Positions 34,327-42,801 of a DNA stretch of 54,798 nucleotides are shown one piece after another. Positions within the stretch are counted from its first letter, which is position 1, and every line of letters begins with the position of its first letter. The stretch is from assembly GCA_964557545.1 (NCBI GenBank), contig CAZLAK010000010.1, forward strand, positions 1 through 54,798. The letters are read 5' to 3'. The notes under the pieces were generated by a model. That model saw only the letters and a list, made by a program, of their open reading frames with translations. It was not told the origin of the DNA and did not search any database. Made by a program: the position numbers and the translations under genes. This DNA is from CAZLAK01 sp964557545. GTDB lineage: Bacteria > Bacillota > Desulfotomaculia > Desulfotomaculales > Pelotomaculaceae.

Positions 34327-36033
34327 CTACTCGCTGGCCAATATTCTCTCCATAATTTCTTTAAATAGCGGCGCCGCCGATTCCCCTCCGCTTTGGCCGT
34401 TTTCCACCAGAACAGCAGCCACGTAGCGGGGGTTCTCAGCAGGTGCATAGCCGGCAAACCAGGCGTCTAGGCGGCTGCCGCTCTCAGCCGAACCGGTCTT
34501 GCCGGCGCTGTTAAAGCCTTCCAGCTGGGCTTTTTTACCGGTGCCTTTTCTAACAGCTAGTTCCATCATACCGCGCAAAGCTTCGGCTGTAGACGGTGAG
34601 ATAACAGGCACTCCTGCATCGGGTGGCACTTTACGCACCTTCCGCCCGCTCCTCGACCTCACTTCCAGAACGAGGCGGGGCTCTCTGTAGGTGCCGCCTG
34701 CCACAATGGCATTTACTACAGCCGCTACCTGCAGGGGGCTTACCAGCACCGGTCCCTGGCCAATACTGATGTTGGCCAAGTTATAAGGTTCGTTTATCTT
34801 AGTTAAGTCCTGCCTTTGGTCCAAAGGCAAAGGGTAGCCTTTCGCCCCCTGGTTTTCCAGACCGAAGCGCCTGGCGTAAGCGGCGAGTTTTTCTGCTCCC
34901 AGTTCTTTTCCCAGGCGGGCAAAAACAGGATTGCAGGAAAGGGCAAAGGCAGACTTTAAATCCAGCTCGCCGTGGCCGTGCTCTTCGTGACAGCCTACCG
35001 GCCAGTCATCCTTGCCCCGGCAAAAAAACACCCTCTCTTCACTGGCCGTGCCCTCCTCGAGGGCCGCAGCTGCCACGATCATTTTAAAAACCGACCCCGG
35101 CTGGTAAAGGGCCGTGCAGCGGTCAATAAAGGCGCTGTCTTCTCCCTCACGCAAGCATTCTGTCAGCCGGTCTGGCCGGTACGTGGGACGGCTGGCCATA
35201 GCCAGTATGTCACCGCTGCCCGCCTCTAAGACCACAACTGCCCCCCTAACACCCCTTTTGTCCATCACATCTTCCACCGCTCTCTGTATCCGGCTGTCTA
35301 GGGTTAACACTACATCGCACCTGCTGGTGTCCGTCTGTTTTTCTTCAACACGCAAGCTGCCAGGGAGGGCCCTTCCCGCGGCATCGTAAAAAAGCCTGGC
35401 GGCGTACTCCGGTTTTACACCCTTCAACTCGTACTCGTAAACGGCTTCCAGACCCGCCTTCCCGACCAGATCCCCTAGACGGTAATATTTATCCTTTTTT
35501 TTAGAAAGGCCGTCCAGTTCCTCCAGCGAAGAAATTTTTCCCAAATGGCCTATTACATTGACCGCCAGCGGCCGCTCACCGTAGTAAAACACAAAGGGGA
35601 TCACCAGCACACCGCGCCAGCCCCTCTCTAGTACGGCCTCCTCCTGGTCTTTGGTCAGGGGGTTGGGGAGGCAAAAAGGGCTTTTTGTGCCGGACAGGCG
35701 CGCGTATATATCACCGCGCTCAATGCCCAATATGGAGGCCAGACCCGCAGCTATTTCCTCTGCCTTTTGTTTTTCAATGGCAGCAGGAAAAATCACTACC
35801 CTTTTTTCTTCCCGCTGCCCGTTTAAAGGGACATAGTTCCTGTCCAAAAACCTGCCCCGCCACACCTCTTCTGCAGAAACAAACTGGCTTCCCTGGTCTA
35901 AAGCCAGCGCGGTATATTTCCAGCACTCCCTTACCTGCAACACCCACATCTTGGCTGTGACCAGGAAAAAAGCCGCCGTGAAAATGAGGAGAAGCGCTAC
36001 CTTCCTCCTGTACCCTAAAGAAAACAAAGCCAT
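34327..36033 (-). CDS. Class B penicillin-binding protein (PBP2/PbpA-like)
   Basis: About 568 residues. One N-terminal membrane anchor (VALLLIFTAAFFLVTAK) is followed by a pedestal domain and a transpeptidase domain with all three active-site motifs. In the 572-residue numbering from the TTG at 36045 these are SxxK S318-V-F-K321, SxN S370-C-N372, and KTG at K516. The YQPGSVFK context is that of the FtsI/SpoVD/PbpA branch. It cross-links peptidoglycan during growth, division or sporulation; which of these cannot be told. Start choice is uncertain among TTG 36045, ATG 36033 and TTG 36027, the last having GGGG seven bases upstream. Monocistronic, or followed by the HTH gene after about 75 bases. 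Confidence 0.93.
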   Translation of the reverse strand: MALFSLGYRRKVALLLIFTAAFFLVTAKMWVLQVRECWKYTALALDQGSQFVSAEEVWRGRFLDRNYVPLNGQREEKRVVIFPAAIEKQKAEEIAAGLASILGIERGDIYARLSGTKSPFCLPNPLTKDQEEAVLERGWRGVLVIPFVFYYGERPLAVNVIGHLGKISSLEELDGLSKKKDKYYRLGDLVGKAGLEAVYEYELKGVKPEYAARLFYDAAGRALPGSLRVEEKQTDTSRCDVVLTLDSRIQRAVEDVMDKRGVRGAVVVLEAGSGDILAMASRPTYRPDRLTECLREGEDSAFIDRCTALYQPGSVFKMIVAAAALEEGTASEERVFFCRGKDDWPVGCHEEHGHGELDLKSAFALSCNPVFARLGKELGAEKLAAYARRFGLENQGAKGYPLPLDQRQDLTKINEPYNLANISIGQGPVLVSPLQVAAVVNAIVAGGTYREPRLVLEVRSRSGRKVRKVPPDAGVPVISPSTAEALRGMMELAVRKGTGKKAQLEGFNSAGKTGSAESGSRLDAWFAGYAPAENPRYVAAVLVENGQSGGESAAPLFKEIMERILASE

Positions 36034-36096
36034 GCCCCTTTCCAAAATCCTCTAATATAGAGCATGGCTTTTGCGGCAGCCGGTTATACGGGGGTA

Positions 36097-37314
36097 CTAA
36101 CCTCCCGGGCGCCTCAGCAAAGAAAACTCCGGCAGCGCGCGCTCACACGGAATTCTGACTATTTGCTGGGGATGGGGGGCACAGGCCAGCGGCGTGCCGT
36201 CTAAATCGTAGATGGCTCTTATTTTAAGGGCAAACTGTTCACCGCTGGGGAGGAGAACTTCCACTTCTTCACCGGTGCTAAAACGGTTTCTCTGCTCTAC
36301 TACGGCCATTTGCTGGGCCAAGTCATAGCCCCGCACCAGCCCTATAAAAGTATAAGGCCTGGGGCTCACCTCTTCCCCGTATTGCTGGCCACTTTCGCCC
36401 GGGTTCCCCCAAAGAAAACCGGTTGTAAAGCCGCGATTGGATACTTTTGCCAGATCCTGAAGGTGGACGGGGTCAAACTGGTACCTTTCCGGGTCTGCCC
36501 ACCACTTATCCAGTATCTTCCTGTAAGTGCTCACTGTTCCCGCCACGTAGTGGACACTTTTCATGCGGCCTTCTATTTTGAAGCAGTTTACCCCTGCCTC
36601 TGCCAGCTGGGGGATGTAAGCGGCTGTGCAGAGGTCGCGGGAGCTCAAGATGTACGTCCCGCGCCCGTCCTCCTCCACGGGCAGGTACACCCCTGGTCTT
36701 TTCTCTTCCACCAGGGCATAACGCCAGCGGCACGGCTGCGCGCAGTCACCCCGGTTGGCATCCCGCCCGGCGAGGTAGCTGCTCAAAAGACAGCGCCCGG
36801 AGTAAGACACGCACATAGCGCCGTGAACAAAAACTTCCAGCTCTAGGCTGGTACGTGAGCGGATTTCTTTTATCTCGTCGAGGGAAAGCTCACGGGCTAA
36901 AATGATCCGGGAAACACCCTGCGCCTCCCAAAAGCGGGCCGCCCGCCAGTTGGTAGTGTTGGCTTGGGTACTCAAGTGCACGGGCATATCCGGCAAGTGC
37001 TCTCTCACCAGGCACAGTACCCCGGGATCGGAGATGATAACGGCATCCACCCCAGCGGCTTTAATCTCCTTTAAAAATGCGGGCAGTTCTTTTAAATCGT
37101 TATTGCGGGCAAAAATGTTAACCGCCGCGTACACCCGCACGCCACGCTCATGGGCACAGCACACTGCTTCGGCCAGTTCTTCCCCCTCAAAACCAGCGGC
37201 TTGGGCCCGCAAGCTGAACTGCCGTCCGCCCACGTAGACGGCGTCTGCGCCGTAGAGAACCGCAATTTTAAGTTTTTCCATGTCGCCCGCAGGTGCTATC
37301 AATTCGGGCTTCAC
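36097..37314 (-). CDS. U32 family peptidase-like protein, short form
   Basis: 405 residues with the standard U32 layout: PELIAPAGDMEKLKIAV, AVYVGGRQFSLR, RIILARELSL, the signature VHGAMCVSYSGRCLLS, CAQPCRWRYAL, YILSSRDLC, FKIEGRMKS and a C-terminal barrel-like domain from about 320. This gene and position, directly after mltG, correspond to yrrN/yrrO of B. subtilis. Related proteins (the TrhP branch) act in tRNA 5-hydroxyuridine formation. The GTG start overlaps the mltG stop by four bases, so the two are coupled. It is paralogous to the N-terminal half of the protein at 10083-12665. Confidence 0.93.
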   Translation of the reverse strand: MKPELIAPAGDMEKLKIAVLYGADAVYVGGRQFSLRAQAAGFEGEELAEAVCCAHERGVRVYAAVNIFARNNDLKELPAFLKEIKAAGVDAVIISDPGVLCLVREHLPDMPVHLSTQANTTNWRAARFWEAQGVSRIILARELSLDEIKEIRSRTSLELEVFVHGAMCVSYSGRCLLSSYLAGRDANRGDCAQPCRWRYALVEEKRPGVYLPVEEDGRGTYILSSRDLCTAAYIPQLAEAGVNCFKIEGRMKSVHYVAGTVSTYRKILDKWWADPERYQFDPVHLQDLAKVSNRGFTTGFLWGNPGESGQQYGEEVSPRPYTFIGLVRGYDLAQQMAVVEQRNRFSTGEEVEVLLPSGEQFALKIRAIYDLDGTPLACAPHPQQIVRIPCERALPEFSLLRRPGG

Positions 37315-38381
37315 TTAAGGTACATCTCCTTATTTACATTGTGTTCTTCCAGGGTTTCAGCAAAGGCGTGAGAACCGTCCGGCTTGGCCACGTAGTAAAG
37401 GTAAGACGTGGAGGCCGGGTGCACAGCGGCCAGAAGGGAAGACCTGCCCGGCATAGCAATAGGGCCGGGGGGAAGGCCGCTTATCAGGTAAGTGTTATAG
37501 GGGGAAGCTACTTCTAAATCGCGGTAATAAAGCACAGGCTTGGTAGTGCCCAGGGCGTACTGAACAGTAGCATCTACCTGCAGGGGCATAGACATGGCCA
37601 GGCGGTTGTAAATCACCCCCGCAATGAGCGGCCGTTCTTCGTCTTTGCGCGCTTCTCTTTCTACTAGAGAAGCAATAGTGACTGCCTCGTGGAGGGTAAG
37701 CCCTCTGGCGGCGGCCAGCGCCGGGTACCCGAGTTCCTCCATCTCCCTGGCAAAGCGCGCGAGCATCATGTCCACAATTTCTTTCTCTGTAGCACCCCGC
37801 CTGACCTGGTAAGTATCAGGAAAAAGGTAACCTTCCAGCCTCTTTTCACCCGGCGGCACACCTTCTAAAAAGTAGTACGGGAAGTCACCAAAAGTTACTG
37901 CTTCCCAAAACTTGTCCTTATCAGCTAAACCTTGGGAAACCAGCAGTTCGGCCACTTGAGCAGTAGTAAAACCTTCCGGCACCGTAAAAGTTTTTACCGC
38001 TACTCTTCCCTCCACCAGGACGTTGAGCAGTTCGGGAACAGACATACCGCTGTTAAGCACGTACTCCCCGGCCTTTATTTGACTATCTAAACCCTTCCAC
38101 CTGGCATAGATTCTAAAAGCGTGCGCACTCCTTAAGAGATCCTTCTGTTTTAATATTTTTGCTACCTGGTGGCAAGTAGCGTCGTGAGGGACGCTAACCG
38201 CTACTTCGCGGGCACTTTCGCCTCCGTCCGCTGGCAAAAGGCATATATGAACAGCGGTAAGGGCAAAAACCAAAATAAGAGTTGTAATAATTAGCCCGCG
38301 GCACCGGCGCTTATCCCTGACAGCCCGGCCAAAACCGGCTTTGTCAGTTGCTTTTACAAGCTTGTCCAGTAATGTGTTCAT
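37311..38381 (-). CDS. mltG: Endolytic transglycosylase MltG
   Basis: 356 residues. One N-terminal membrane span (about 30-50), a LysM-like segment (HDATCHQVAKILKQKDLL), then the YceG domain with EGFTTAQVAELL, LEGYLFPDTY and the catalytic LVEREARKDEERPLIAGVIYNR motif; the Glu of VEREA is the expected catalytic residue. The C-terminus has LQVDATVQYALG, SPYNTYLISGLPPGPI and the terminal H-x-FAETLEEHN. MltG cleaves nascent peptidoglycan strands at the membrane and sets glycan length. It overlaps the upstream VanW gene and the downstream U32 gene by four bases each. Confidence 0.95.
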   Translation of the reverse strand: MNTLLDKLVKATDKAGFGRAVRDKRRCRGLIITTLILVFALTAVHICLLPADGGESAREVAVSVPHDATCHQVAKILKQKDLLRSAHAFRIYARWKGLDSQIKAGEYVLNSGMSVPELLNVLVEGRVAVKTFTVPEGFTTAQVAELLVSQGLADKDKFWEAVTFGDFPYYFLEGVPPGEKRLEGYLFPDTYQVRRGATEKEIVDMMLARFAREMEELGYPALAAARGLTLHEAVTIASLVEREARKDEERPLIAGVIYNRLAMSMPLQVDATVQYALGTTKPVLYYRDLEVASPYNTYLISGLPPGPIAMPGRSSLLAAVHPASTSYLYYVAKPDGSHAFAETLEEHNVNKEMYLK

Positions 38382-39910
38382 GCGGCACCCCTGCGTAAAA
38401 CGGGAGTTTCACCACCATTTGGGCTTTCTTGAGGCGGTTGGTTAATTGGTATGCCTATGGGAGTAATGCTGGGAGTACTGTTTGGCGCAGGCGGCAGCGG
38501 TTTATTTTGTTGCTTGTCGCTGCTTTGGGCAGGCGGTGCAACCTGCGGCTTTACAAGCTCACCCACACCCACAGCAATGACCCGCTTCACAGGGCTGTAC
38601 TCACTGAAAGGAAGGGTTTCTTTTTTTTCTACGACGCCGTTTTTTGCCACCACCCTTACCGCCGCCGCTCTAAAACCTTTCGAGCCCTCCTGCACGACGA
38701 CCTGCTCGCCCCGCGGCAGATTCGGATCTTCTTTGTAGACAACTGGGGGCTCGATTTCTTCAGTAATCCACGAATAAACGCTTACATCCCGTTTAAAGGA
38801 GCTGTTTCCGAAAATTTTGAAAGTCACCTGGCTGGTGGAAACGTATGTCTTAATGAGCAAATAGCTGTCCGTATTGTTGCGGAAAATAAAATCTATGGCA
38901 TCGTAAACCACGGTGGCATCGCGTCCAATGGGAACATAGCTTACCGGCAGGGAGTGGCACACCCTTTCCACAATCTCCAGGTTGGCCAGCAGCACGCAGT
39001 TGTAAAGGGTAGTGGAAACCTGGCATACACCGCCGCCCAAACCATCCACAAACTCATTGTTAACAATAACGGGCGCTGTCCTGTAGCCCGCCTCGAAACT
39101 GCGCGGGCCTACCACCCTGTTAAAAGAAACATCCTGTCCCGGCAACACCAAGAGCTCGTCAAATGCTCTGGCGGCCACCTTTATGTTGTAAGTCCTCCCA
39201 GCCATTGAAGGGTCGAAAGTTGTCGTATAACTGGCCAACAGTCCGTTAATCCCCATCGATTCCAGCTCGGGTGCAGTGCGGCCGGGCGGCACCGTCACCA
39301 ATCGAAGGGCTACTTCTTTTTTGTTTTCTGTTAAAGCGGTCAAAATATCCTTTTCCAGCTTTTCGATATCAGGTGCAAGACCCTCACTGCCAGGAATTAT
39401 GACTACGGTATCGTCGCCCCTTATCTCAAACCTGGCGTCTTTAGGTTCTACAATAACTTCCGCGGCCAGCTCACGCACCCTGCGGGACAGCCTCTCCCGG
39501 TCAAAAGAGGCCTGTAAGCCTAGTGCAATCCCCGTTTTTTTAAACTGCCTCCGCTCCTCCCACCTCTTAATAAGAGGCCCGCTCCTTCCCACCTTAAGTG
39601 CTGCTTCCATGATTAATTCTTCGTTTAAGTCAAACCCGGCTTCACTCAGCAACAGTGGCCATCTGTGACCGCCATAACGTAAAGCGACGCGCTGGGCACG
39701 CAAGTTTTTTTCCAAGTCGGCAAGCAAAGACATTCCTTCCGCCTTAGTCAGACCGCCCAAGTCATACCCCATGACACTTACGCCGGGCAGAACTTTCTCC
39801 CCGGAAAAACCAAAAAATCCGGAGAAAAAGAAAACAAAAGCAAAAAGTAGCACAAGGGCCGCTATAAAAAAGCATATAAGGCGGACCTGTTTCGGCCTCA
39901 CGGGCAGCAC
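38378..39910 (-). CDS. VanW family protein with G5 domain
   Basis: 510 residues. A single N-terminal membrane segment (about 11-33), a YoaR-type repeated domain (VSVMGYDLGGLTKAEG onward), and the VanW core with ASYTTTFDPSMAGRTYNIKV, FNRVVGPR, EFVDGLGGGVCQVSTTLYN and FIFRNNTDSYLLI. A G5-like domain follows near 405-450, and a Pro/Ser/Gln-rich low-complexity tail of about 60 residues ends the protein. It is probably exported and wall-associated. VanW occurs in some vancomycin-resistance clusters but its biochemical role is unclear. GTG 39910 is the start. Its stop overlaps mltG, so both act in wall metabolism. Confidence 0.9.
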   Translation of the reverse strand: MLPVRPKQVRLICFFIAALVLLFAFVFFFSGFFGFSGEKVLPGVSVMGYDLGGLTKAEGMSLLADLEKNLRAQRVALRYGGHRWPLLLSEAGFDLNEELIMEAALKVGRSGPLIKRWEERRQFKKTGIALGLQASFDRERLSRRVRELAAEVIVEPKDARFEIRGDDTVVIIPGSEGLAPDIEKLEKDILTALTENKKEVALRLVTVPPGRTAPELESMGINGLLASYTTTFDPSMAGRTYNIKVAARAFDELLVLPGQDVSFNRVVGPRSFEAGYRTAPVIVNNEFVDGLGGGVCQVSTTLYNCVLLANLEIVERVCHSLPVSYVPIGRDATVVYDAIDFIFRNNTDSYLLIKTYVSTSQVTFKIFGNSSFKRDVSVYSWITEEIEPPVVYKEDPNLPRGEQVVVQEGSKGFRAAAVRVVAKNGVVEKKETLPFSEYSPVKRVIAVGVGELVKPQVAPPAQSSDKQQNKPLPPAPNSTPSITPIGIPINQPPQESPNGGETPVLRRGAA

Positions 39911-39916
39911 CCCTTA

Positions 39917-39962
39917 TGAAAAAAAGCCGGACTGTGGGAAATAACCCCCAAGCCAGCTTTTG
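39917..39962 (-). terminator. Imperfect terminator between DUF1292 gene and vanW
   Basis: On the minus strand an imperfect hairpin with AAAGC...GGG and CCC...GGCTTT arms ends in a run of seven T. Mismatches make it weaker than the others listed. Confidence 0.5.
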
Positions 39963-39975
39963 CCAGTTTCAAGGC

Positions 39976-40263
39976 TTAGTCTTCATCCAGTTCCTCTTCA
40001 GCCAATTTTTCCTCCCAAGCGTCGGCAACTTTCTCCCATTCTTCGTCGTCTTCTATATCCACCAGGACTTCATTGCCATCTTCACCGGCTTCAATGCGCA
40101 AAATTACCGCCTCTCCTTCCCCTTCTTCCAGTGGGAGCAGGATGGCATATTCTTTTCCGTCCACCTCGAGGATGTCGATAACTTCAAAGTCGTGCTCTCC
40201 CCCATCTTCATCGACAAGCGTTACAATATCGTCCGCTTCGGCCATCATTTTTTCATCGTCCAT
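39976..40263 (-). CDS. DUF1292 family protein (YrzB-like)
   Basis: 95 residues from ATG 40263, which has GAGGTG nine bases upstream; GTG 40275 lies inside that site. The sequence is extremely acidic (DIVTLVDEDGGEHDFEV, then VDGKEYAILLPLE, and a C-terminal run of Asp/Glu). This is the DUF1292 pattern of B. subtilis YrzB, which occupies the same place between ruvX and mltG. The function of the family is unknown. Located about 66 bases after ruvX. Confidence 0.9.
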   Translation of the reverse strand: MDDEKMMAEADDIVTLVDEDGGEHDFEVIDILEVDGKEYAILLPLEEGEGEAVILRIEAGEDGNEVLVDIEDDEEWEKVADAWEEKLAEEELDED

Positions 40264-40341
40264 AAAAACTTTCACCTCTAGTAAAGTTTATTGGCTATTG
40301 TATATTAAAAATTACCTGCTGTCAACAAAAATAGCCCCAAA

Positions 40342-40779
40342 TCATTCCTTCTGGCTATGCTGCTTGTTTTCTAAAGCTTTAAGGTAGCTCTGCAGGATGA
40401 GGACGGCCGCCAGCTTGTCGATGACTTTTTTGCGCCTCGCCCTGCTCATGTCCGCACCTATCAACAATTTTTCTGCGGTTACCGTGGTCAGGCGCTCATC
40501 CCACAACACAACGTCAAGCCCGGTCACCCTCTTAAGGAGCTCAGCAAACTCTCTGGCTTTTTGGGCACGCGGGCCATAACTTCCGTCCATATTGCGCGGC
40601 AGGCCCACAACTATCACACCCACACCGTATTTGCGGGCCATCTCGCCCAAAGCTTCGGCATCACGGCCGGGCAGGCCGCTGGACAAAAACGGTTCTAACC
40701 CTTGAGCCGTAATGCCTAGAGGGTCGCTTACGGCCACGCCTATCTTTTTATCCCCCAAATCAAGACCCATTATGCGCAT
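40342..40779 (-). CDS. ruvX: RuvX/YqgF RNase H-like nuclease
   Basis: 145 residues with the YqgF fold: MRIMGLDLGDKKIGVAVSD (Asp7), VVGLPRNMDGSYG, DERLTTVTAEKLL with the acidic residues, and the terminal KKVIDKLAAVLILQSYL. In Firmicutes (yrrK) it sits between ireB and the DUF1292 gene, as here. The family is linked to 16S rRNA 5'-end maturation in E. coli (YqgF) and to Holliday-junction cleavage in others. The ATG overlaps the TAA of the upstream aldo/keto reductase gene by one base. Confidence 0.95.
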   Translation of the reverse strand: MRIMGLDLGDKKIGVAVSDPLGITAQGLEPFLSSGLPGRDAEALGEMARKYGVGVIVVGLPRNMDGSYGPRAQKAREFAELLKRVTGLDVVLWDERLTTVTAEKLLIGADMSRARRKKVIDKLAAVLILQSYLKALENKQHSQKE

Positions 40780-41726
40780 TAAATCACCTTAATGCAAAAA
40801 TCGGGGCAAACAGAACCGCAGTAACCGCATAACAGGCAAAGCTCTTGGTTTACATAAGCCCGGCCGCCGGTTAAAGACAGGGCCCCCGCAGGACACCTAT
40901 TCACGCACTCACCGCAGCCGCGGCACCACTTCTCAATATGCAATGTGCGCCGGCGCACCCCCGTGCGGTCTTTCAGTTCTTGAGGTATAGGCTGGCCGCG
41001 GAACAGCCGTGCGTTGTACTCAATTTCTTCCGGACAGCTCATCCCCACCGCTACGGCAGTTATTTCCGGTACAGACAAAACAAAACGGAAAGCTTCTTCC
41101 CGGCGGCCTATAAGGTTGCCTCCGCCCAGGGCCTTCATGGCATAAATACCTTTTCCCGCAGCCGCTGCCCTTTTAATGGCCGCCAGCATCTCCTGCACAC
41201 CGCCGCCCTTAATGCCCACCCCTGCCACATTGAGCAGCGGGTGGATAACATCCATTTCGGGCAACTGTGCCGCCGCGGCAACTCCTTCCACGCAATGGGT
41301 AGAAATACCTACCGCCCGCACCAGTCCCTTTTCCTTGGCCTCTAAAAGGCACTCAAAGGCTTCCCAGTGCCCCCTGATGGTGAGCATGGACTCCTGTTCG
41401 TGGAGCAAAAAAACATCAACCACATCCCTCTCTAGGCCGCGGCGCGCTGCCTCCAGGCTCTCTGCCATACCCTTGCGGGTGTAAGCGTAACATTTAGAAG
41501 CCACTACTACCTCGCCCGGCCACCCCCGCAGAGCTAAACGTATATGGGGGTAAGTGCCGTATATTTCCGCCGTATCTATAAAGTTGACACCCAGCTCCAG
41601 CGCCTTACGAATTAGCGCCGCCCCCTCCTTTAAAGGAAGGTTGGCCTGCAGGGGTCCGATAGTCAAAGCACCAAAACAAAGACGGGACACCCGTATACCC
41701 GTCCGGCCCAAAACCCTGTATTCCAC
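40779..41726 (-). CDS. Aldo/keto reductase with C-terminal 2[4Fe-4S] ferredoxin domain
   Basis: 315 residues. The N-terminal three quarters is an aldo/keto reductase barrel: RVSRLCFGALTIGP, NFIDTAEIYG (Asp and Tyr of the tetrad), VVASKCY (Lys) and VDVFLLHEQ (His). The C-terminal 65 residues carry two ferredoxin motifs, CRGCGECVNRCP and CLLCGYCGSVCPDFC. This fusion is widespread in anaerobes and probably couples substrate reduction to ferredoxin-type electron flow; the substrate is unknown. It lies between ireB and ruvX, where B. subtilis has no such gene, so it is an insertion into a conserved block. It is coupled to ruvX by a one-base overlap. Confidence 0.93.
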   Translation of the reverse strand: MEYRVLGRTGIRVSRLCFGALTIGPLQANLPLKEGAALIRKALELGVNFIDTAEIYGTYPHIRLALRGWPGEVVVASKCYAYTRKGMAESLEAARRGLERDVVDVFLLHEQESMLTIRGHWEAFECLLEAKEKGLVRAVGISTHCVEGVAAAAQLPEMDVIHPLLNVAGVGIKGGGVQEMLAAIKRAAAAGKGIYAMKALGGGNLIGRREEAFRFVLSVPEITAVAVGMSCPEEIEYNARLFRGQPIPQELKDRTGVRRRTLHIEKWCRGCGECVNRCPAGALSLTGGRAYVNQELCLLCGYCGSVCPDFCIKVI

Positions 41727-41735
41727 TGTTATCCC

Positions 41736-41993
41736 TTACTTCTTTTCCAGGTAACTCCTGACCAGCTCTTCCAACAATTCGTCCCTTTCCAGGCGGCGGA
41801 TTAAGCTCCTTGCGTTGCCGTGACTGGTAATATAAGCGGGATCGCCCGATAAAAGATAGCCCACGAGCTGGTTGATAGGATTGTACCCTTTTTCCTTTAA
41901 AGCATTGTAAACCTGGTGCAGTATCTCCCTGGCCCGGCTAACATCTTCTCCCTGCCTCTTAAACATCATAGTCTTTTCGTTATCAAATGACAC
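41736..41993 (-). CDS. ireB: IreB family regulatory phosphoprotein (DUF965)
   Basis: 85 residues from GTG 41993, eight bases after AAAGGAGG; TTG 41996 is nearly as good. The longer frame to 42062 is not supported by a ribosome binding site. The sequence has the family core: the TMMFKR start, EILHQVYNALKEKGYNPINQLVGYLLSGDPAYITSH in two recognisable parts, and RSLIRRLERDELLEELVRSYL. In Enterococcus IreB is phosphorylated by the PASTA kinase IreK and affects cephalosporin resistance. It occupies the yrzL position between alaS and ruvX. Confidence 0.92.
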   Translation of the reverse strand: MSFDNEKTMMFKRQGEDVSRAREILHQVYNALKEKGYNPINQLVGYLLSGDPAYITSHGNARSLIRRLERDELLEELVRSYLEKK

Positions 41994-42043
41994 CAAAACG
42001 GCCTCCTTTCCTAAACGGAACCGGCAAGACCCCAAACTAACAA

Positions 42044-42058
42044 ATGCTGTCACAGCAT
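42044..42058. promoter_or_regulatory. 7-base palindrome upstream of ireB, candidate operator
   Basis: ATGCTGT-C-ACAGCAT, a perfect inverted repeat around one base, about 50 bases upstream of the ireB start in the divergent ireB/acetyltransferase region. No known regulator matches it with certainty. Confidence 0.35.
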
Positions 42059-42139
42059 CCAATTAAAATTATTCTCCGCCCCGGCCACATTTCCTCTCAA
42101 GGTTATTTTTTTAAGCCGCTAACCGCCAACAAAAGACTA

Positions 42140-42168
42140 TTGAGCCGGATTACCGGTAGTATTATAAT
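42140..42168 (+). promoter_or_regulatory. Sigma-A promoter of the acetyltransferase gene
   Basis: TTGAGC (42140-42145), a 17-base spacer and a perfect TATAAT (42163-42168), 37 bases before the start codon. Confidence 0.78.
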
Positions 42169-42205
42169 AATTACTAATTTTGAAAGAAAGGTGAAAAGGC
42201 ATAAA

Positions 42206-42661
42206 ATGTTATTCCGGAAGGCAAAAATTACTGATGTGGAAACTATTCACGCCCTTATAAGTTACTACGCAGAAAAAGGGCTCATGCTGGCAAGGTCCCG
42301 GACCATGCTCTATGAAAGCTTGCGTGAATTTACCGTTGCCGAGGACCAGGGACAGGTAGTGGCCGCCGGTTCCCTGCACATAATATGGGAAGACCTGGCA
42401 GAAGTGCGGGCACTGGCCGTTGCCCCTGCCTACTGCGGCAAAGGCATCGGGAGGGGACTGGTACAAACCTTCTTGAGCGAAGCTAAAGAGCTGGCCATAC
42501 CCAGAGTCTTCGCCCTTACCTACCAGCAGGCATTTTTTGAAAAATGCGGTTTTCGCGTTGTGCCTAAAGAATCACTTCCCCAAAAGGTCTGGAAGGAATG
42601 TGTGAATTGCCCCAAGTTTCCTAACTGCGAAGAGGTAGCGATGATAATTGACATTTTTTAG
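42206..42661 (+). CDS. GNAT N-acetyltransferase (N-acetylglutamate synthase-like)
   Basis: 151 residues from ATG 42206. The GNAT acetyl-CoA pyrophosphate loop is visible as VAPAYCGKGIGRGLV, preceded by AEVRALAV and followed by FALTYQQAFFEKCGFRVV. The N-terminus (RKAKITDVETIHALISYYAEKGLML) and the Cys-rich tail WKECVNCPKFPNC are typical of the short ArgA-type synthases that start arginine synthesis by acetylating glutamate. No arginine genes are nearby, so this is a family inference. It is a single-gene transcript, plus strand, inserted divergently between alaS and ireB, with its own promoter and a shared terminator. Confidence 0.82.
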   Translation: MLFRKAKITDVETIHALISYYAEKGLMLARSRTMLYESLREFTVAEDQGQVVAAGSLHIIWEDLAEVRALAVAPAYCGKGIGRGLVQTFLSEAKELAIPRVFALTYQQAFFEKCGFRVVPKESLPQKVWKECVNCPKFPNCEEVAMIIDIF

Positions 42662-42756
42662 TTTATAAAACATTTATGTTAAAAACGCACAGCATATTTA
42701 CATTATATTTTTGGTATATTTTAGAAACATTATGCTTATAAGAAACATTTGGAAAC

Positions 42757-42797
42757 AAAAAAACCCGGCCCAACACTCGATGCCGGGTTTATCTTTT
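42757..42797. terminator. Bidirectional terminator between acetyltransferase and alaS
   Basis: Stem AAACCCGGC (42761-42769) and GCCGGGTTT (42782-42790) with a 12-base loop, ATCTTTTTGTC on the plus side and a matching A-run on the other. It serves both convergent genes. Confidence 0.85.
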
Positions 42798-42801
42798 TGT
42801 C

